Shown piece by piece: positions 15,500 to 18,333 of a stretch of 18,333 nucleotides of DNA; position 1 is the first letter of the stretch, and each line of letters opens with the position of its first letter. The DNA comes from Thermomicrobiales bacterium (lineage in GTDB: Bacteria; Chloroflexota; Chloroflexia; Thermomicrobiales; UBA6265), in assembly GCA_030446955.1 (NCBI GenBank), contig JAUJMG010000027.1, forward strand, positions 1 through 18,333, given 5' to 3'. A program made the translations under genes and the position numbers. Below the pieces are notes generated by a model. That model ran no database searches. It was not told the origin of the DNA and worked only from the letters and a program-made list of their open reading frames with translations.

Positions 15500-16390
15500 T
15501 CAGGGCAAAAGACTCTGGTCCTCGGGCTGGCGAAGCACGACGCCATAGAGCCGGTAGTCGTTGCCGCGGGAACGGCGAAAGCCAACACTCTCATAGAGAC
15601 GTTGCGAGCGCAGATTGTCTCGCTGGGTACTCAAGCCCACCCGCCGGGCACCCCGACCGGCGAGTTGACTCACGGCGAACGCCAACGAGCGCTTACCCCA
15701 TCCTGACCCCTGAGCCTCCGGGTCCACGGCGATCCGGTCCAAGTGCCCCCAACCCGCATAGGACGTGGTGCCGACGTAGGAGATCGGGCACCCATCGAGC
15801 ATTCCGAGGTAGAGATCCACCCCGGGGGTCGAGGCATAGGCGAGGAACTCAAGCTCGCTGTTCCACCAGAGCCAGGGAAACGCCGCGTGATCCAGCCGGA
15901 CCAGCTCGGCTAAGCCTGCCTTGTCCGTTGTAAGGACCGGCACGAACGTCAGCGGCGCGGGTGTGACGGAGCTGGCAATGGGCAACTCTAGCTCGTAGGT
16001 GATGACCTCTTCGAGCGGCTGAAAGCCAATGCGTTCGTAAAACGCGGGGCGCCGCCGCTCCGTCAGTTCGGTCATGAGGACAAGCGCCGCGCCGGCGTCC
16101 TGGCAGCGGGAGATCACCGCCTCCACCACCGCGTCGACTCGCCGGATCGCCGCTAACTCGTGGATGGCCGCCACCTCGTCGCGATGCCGCCAAGGGCCTA
16201 CCAGGGCGAACTCGCGGTTCTCGGGGATCCAAACCGAGCGTCCTGGATAGCTGGCAACCAAGCGTTGGGCATCGTGGGCATCCATCCGGTTGTGCCAGCC
16301 GAGGCGAAGAAGCGGGACATTCTCTGGAGTCAGGACGCGAACTTCCGTCCCGACGTGCCGCCGGCGTCCCGACCCCGCCTCCAGGGCCAT
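15500..16390 (-). CDS. Tandem-GNAT N-acetyltransferase
   Basis: A 296-aa protein with two GNAT folds. The N-terminal half (about 15-140) ends in FYERIGFQPLEEVITYEL, a GNAT-like closing segment, but lacks a clear acetyl-CoA P-loop, so it looks degenerate. The C-terminal half has motif A DRIAVDPEAQGSGWGKRSLA (pyrophosphate-binding QGSGWG near 227-232) and LSTQRDNLRSQRLYESVGFR, the complete acetyl-CoA-binding core. Its substrate is unknown. The upstream stop codon TAG overlaps a GTG at 16393, and ATG 16390 follows two nt later; GGAG lies 8 nt before the ATG (5 before the GTG), so either start is possible. Translation is coupled to the solute-binding protein gene, and aroC follows 40 nt downstream. 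Confidence 0.86.
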   Translation of the reverse strand: MALEAGSGRRRHVGTEVRVLTPENVPLLRLGWHNRMDAHDAQRLVASYPGRSVWIPENREFALVGPWRHRDEVAAIHELAAIRRVDAVVEAVISRCQDAGAALVLMTELTERRRPAFYERIGFQPLEEVITYELELPIASSVTPAPLTFVPVLTTDKAGLAELVRLDHAAFPWLWWNSELEFLAYASTPGVDLYLGMLDGCPISYVGTTSYAGWGHLDRIAVDPEAQGSGWGKRSLAFAVSQLAGRGARRVGLSTQRDNLRSQRLYESVGFRRSRGNDYRLYGVVLRQPEDQSLLP

Positions 16391-16392
16391 CA

Positions 16393-18120
16393 CTAACGCT
16401 CCAACCAGACGGTTTCGAGTCGAAGGATGCCCATGGACGTCACCTCAAGGCCCCTCACCTCGGGCTTTGCCAAAGTGAAGGCGATGTCGTCGTACATGGG
16501 CAGAACCACGTAGTCATCTAAAAGCGCCTGCTGGGCCTCTTCGTAGAGAGCCGCCCGGCGCTCATTGTCGCCCTCAGCCGCAGCCTGCTGCAGCAGGCGG
16601 TCGAAGACCGGGTTATGGTAATCGACATAGTTGTCCGGGCTGTCGGACCCGAAGAGGGTCCAGAGCAGGCTCTCCGGGTCGGGGTAGTCAGCCAGCCAGT
16701 AGAGGCCGTAGGCCGGAAAGGCGCGCCTGGAGAGCCCATTCAGGAATTCGGGCCAATCCAGGGAAACAACCTCCACCTTCAACCCCAGGTTCTCCTGAAG
16801 GACATCACGAAAGGCCTCAGCCGGTCCTCCTCCAGCAGAATAGATGGTCAGTTCGGGCACACCGGCGGGCGAACCGTACTTGGAGGCGGCAATCTCGCGT
16901 CGGGCTTCTGCCTCGTCAAAGGCTGGGATCATGGGTGTCCACTCGCGCCCGAGCATCCCGTCGGGGATAAGACCATCAGCCGCACCTGCGTGGCCATTCA
17001 TAGAGACTTCTGCAACCTTGACCCGGGGGAAGGCGAGTTGGACCGCGCGGCGGATGTGGATGTCATCCATTGGCGGGGTGTCGATGCGAAAGGCGACATA
17101 GTAGAGCGCGAAAACCGGGGTCTGCACTACCTCATCACGGAGGGGACTGCCGGGGTCGAGCACCCGGTCGATCGCATCCTGCGGCAGCGTGTCGATGTCA
17201 ATCTGATCGTTCTGGTACAGGTTGAAGGGTTGAAACGCGTTGGTGCCGAGGCGGATCTCGATCCGCTCCAAGGCGGGGTCACCCCGAAAGAAGGTGTCGG
17301 ACGCACCCAGCACCAGTCGCTCTCCCGGCTCCCAGGCCACCACCTCAAATGGGCCAGTCCCATTCGGTGATCGCCACCAGGCCCCACCGCGAGCGACATC
17401 GGACGGGTCGATGATCGCGGCCGGTACCGCAGCGAGCTTCATGAGGAACGTCGCACGCGGAGCCCCCAGGCGGATGGTGATGGTGCTGTCGTCGACTACG
17501 CGCACACCACCGAGTCGGTCGCTCCGTCCGGTCACGACATCGGCCGCTCCAGTGATGTCCAACAGGTACGTGGGGCCACCAAGAAGGGCAGCGTCCCCGC
17601 CAGCTGTGTCGGGGTCAAGGGCGTGCGTCAAGGAAAAGGCGACATCCTCCGCCGATATCGGTCGACCATCTTGGAACTTGACGTCATCACGGAGGACGAA
17701 GGTGTAGTCCAAGCCGCTCGGCGCAATCTCAATCCGCTTTGCCAACTCCGGCACCGGTTCAAGATTGGCGTCCAGACGAGTCAGCCCTCGAAAGACCTGG
17801 CGGGCGATAAAGGCAGTAGAAATGTCCCGTGCCAACGACGGATCAAGACTGGCAAGGCCATCCACCGGCCCCGCGAGGCGAAGCACTTGCTCGCCGGAGG
17901 GATGAGATTGGATCGGCTCGTCCACAGCTTCGATCACTACGCCTTCGCCGGAGACGGGTGTTCCATCAGCGGCAAGGAGGGCACTGACGCTCCGGACAGT
18001 GGCTTGAGACGAGCCGAGGCTTCCGTCAACACCGACGAGCGACCACGCCGGTGATCCGAGCATCACCCCGAAGAGGATCAGCACACGCAGTGTCTTCGTT
18101 GCCCAGGGAAGTCGTGCCAT
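16393..18120 (-). CDS. ABC transporter family-5 solute-binding protein (peptide/oligopeptide type)
   Basis: A 575-aa SBP_bac_5 protein. Residues 9-27 form a hydrophobic signal segment after MARLPWATKTLR, ending near SPAWS; no lipobox Cys is seen, so export as a cleaved or N-anchored protein is more likely than a lipoprotein. Residues about 30-78 are an extra stretch not part of the core fold. The binding-protein core starts at QVLRLAGPVDGLASLDP and includes LRDDVKFQDGRPISAEDVAF, NGTGPFEV and LYWLADYPDPES, the last being a hinge/ligand-region hallmark. It would bind peptides, nickel chelates or similar ligands for import. No permease or ATPase genes lie beside it. It is first in an operon with the GNAT and aroC genes; its promoter is leaderless in layout. 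Confidence 0.93.
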   Translation of the reverse strand: MARLPWATKTLRVLILFGVMLGSPAWSLVGVDGSLGSSQATVRSVSALLAADGTPVSGEGVVIEAVDEPIQSHPSGEQVLRLAGPVDGLASLDPSLARDISTAFIARQVFRGLTRLDANLEPVPELAKRIEIAPSGLDYTFVLRDDVKFQDGRPISAEDVAFSLTHALDPDTAGGDAALLGGPTYLLDITGAADVVTGRSDRLGGVRVVDDSTITIRLGAPRATFLMKLAAVPAAIIDPSDVARGGAWWRSPNGTGPFEVVAWEPGERLVLGASDTFFRGDPALERIEIRLGTNAFQPFNLYQNDQIDIDTLPQDAIDRVLDPGSPLRDEVVQTPVFALYYVAFRIDTPPMDDIHIRRAVQLAFPRVKVAEVSMNGHAGAADGLIPDGMLGREWTPMIPAFDEAEARREIAASKYGSPAGVPELTIYSAGGGPAEAFRDVLQENLGLKVEVVSLDWPEFLNGLSRRAFPAYGLYWLADYPDPESLLWTLFGSDSPDNYVDYHNPVFDRLLQQAAAEGDNERRAALYEEAQQALLDDYVVLPMYDDIAFTLAKPEVRGLEVTSMGILRLETVWLER

Positions 18121-18126
18121 GGGCGG

Positions 18127-18155
18127 ATTCTAGTGGCCGCACCCGAATGCGACAA
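18127..18155 (-). promoter_or_regulatory. Promoter of the SBP-GNAT-aroC operon, leaderless layout
   Basis: On the minus strand: TTGTCG (18155-18150), 17 bp, TAGAAT (18132-18127), CCGCCC, then ATG 18120. -10 matches consensus at five of six positions and -35 at four. The start point predicted seven bases after the -10 is the A of the ATG. A 10-bp palindrome AGGACGTCCT (18160-18169) lies 4 bp upstream of the -35 and could be an operator. Confidence 0.7.
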
Positions 18156-18263
18156 ACGTAGGACGTCCTGTAGCAGTTGGTGGCCGAGCTCAACGCCATC
18201 AGCAAGCTACACCTGCACGGAGACCTGCGACGGCTCGTCATTCCCAAGTAAGCGAGCTTCCAT

Positions 18264-18308
18264 CTCAAGTCTCACGTCCTCAAGTCTCACGTCCTCAAGT
18301 CTCACGTC
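18264..18308. repeat. Three exact tandem copies of a 15-bp unit
   Basis: CTCAAGTCTCACGTC is repeated at 18264-18278, 18279-18293 and 18294-18308 without a mismatch. The unit length is a multiple of three; on the minus strand it would read (DVRLE)x3, on the plus strand serine/threonine/leucine-rich. It lies upstream of the operon promoter in DNA with no firm gene. Too short and without spacers, so not CRISPR. Confidence 0.9.
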
Positions 18309-18333
18309 ACTCCATCAATCAGAAATAATCTGA

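Noticed and set aside
18264..18308. CRISPR array
   Set aside because: The three copies are directly abutting 15-mers without spacers and no cas gene is present.

Overview
The window is GC-rich (roughly 60-65% by eye) bacterial chromosome. The gene types suggest a Chloroflexota bacterium, most likely of the Thermomicrobia/Sphaerobacter kind: a GAF-GAF sensor kinase, a large NB-ARC/TPR LuxR-type regulator, glycolate oxidase genes, a family-5 solute-binding protein and mixed ATG/GTG/TTG starts. This assignment is inferred from gene content and style; no taxonomic marker was searched. No insertion sequence, prophage, CRISPR array or toxin/defence island is visible. It reads as ordinary core and metabolic chromosome with some interesting small-scale architecture.

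Layout. (1) 1-2447, plus strand: the C-terminal end of an S9-family peptidase, then a cytoplasmic-looking two-GAF HisKA_2 sensor histidine kinase. (2) 2516-8118, minus strand: an operon transcribed glcD-glcE-glcF-NCS2 permease, encoding the three glycolate oxidase subunits plus an AzgA-type purine permease. Convergent hairpins separate it from the kinase. (3) 8401-9256, plus strand: an EVE-domain protein overlapping a thioredoxin-fold [2Fe-2S] ferredoxin, divergent from glcD. (4) 9313-10495, minus strand: the trans-translation pair, smpB followed by ssrA (tmRNA), closed by a perfect 17-bp bidirectional terminator. (5) 10742-13120, minus strand: a large ATPase-TPR-LuxR regulator, divergent from a SAM methyltransferase at 13429-14220 (plus). 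(6) 14371-18120, minus strand: an operon of solute-binding protein, tandem GNAT acetyltransferase and aroC (chorismate synthase). The right end holds its promoter and three exact copies of a 15-bp repeat.

How the genes work together. GlcDEF should oxidise glycolate to glyoxylate. The co-transcribed purine permease hints at a link between purine catabolism, which also yields glyoxylate, and this oxidase. SmpB and tmRNA rescue stalled ribosomes; the tmRNA tag reads GTQPALLAA, most likely starting on a Gly resume codon. Three genes (smpB, the methyltransferase and the solute-binding protein) share one promoter layout: a -10 hexamer, exactly 6 nt, then ATG. This predicts leaderless mRNAs. Other genes (glcD, glcF, the EVE gene) have good Shine-Dalgarno sequences instead. 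I found no clearly novel multi-gene system. The best leads are the leaderless-promoter pattern, the unusual tmRNA tag, the glcDEF-purine permease operon and the overlapping EVE/ferredoxin pair.
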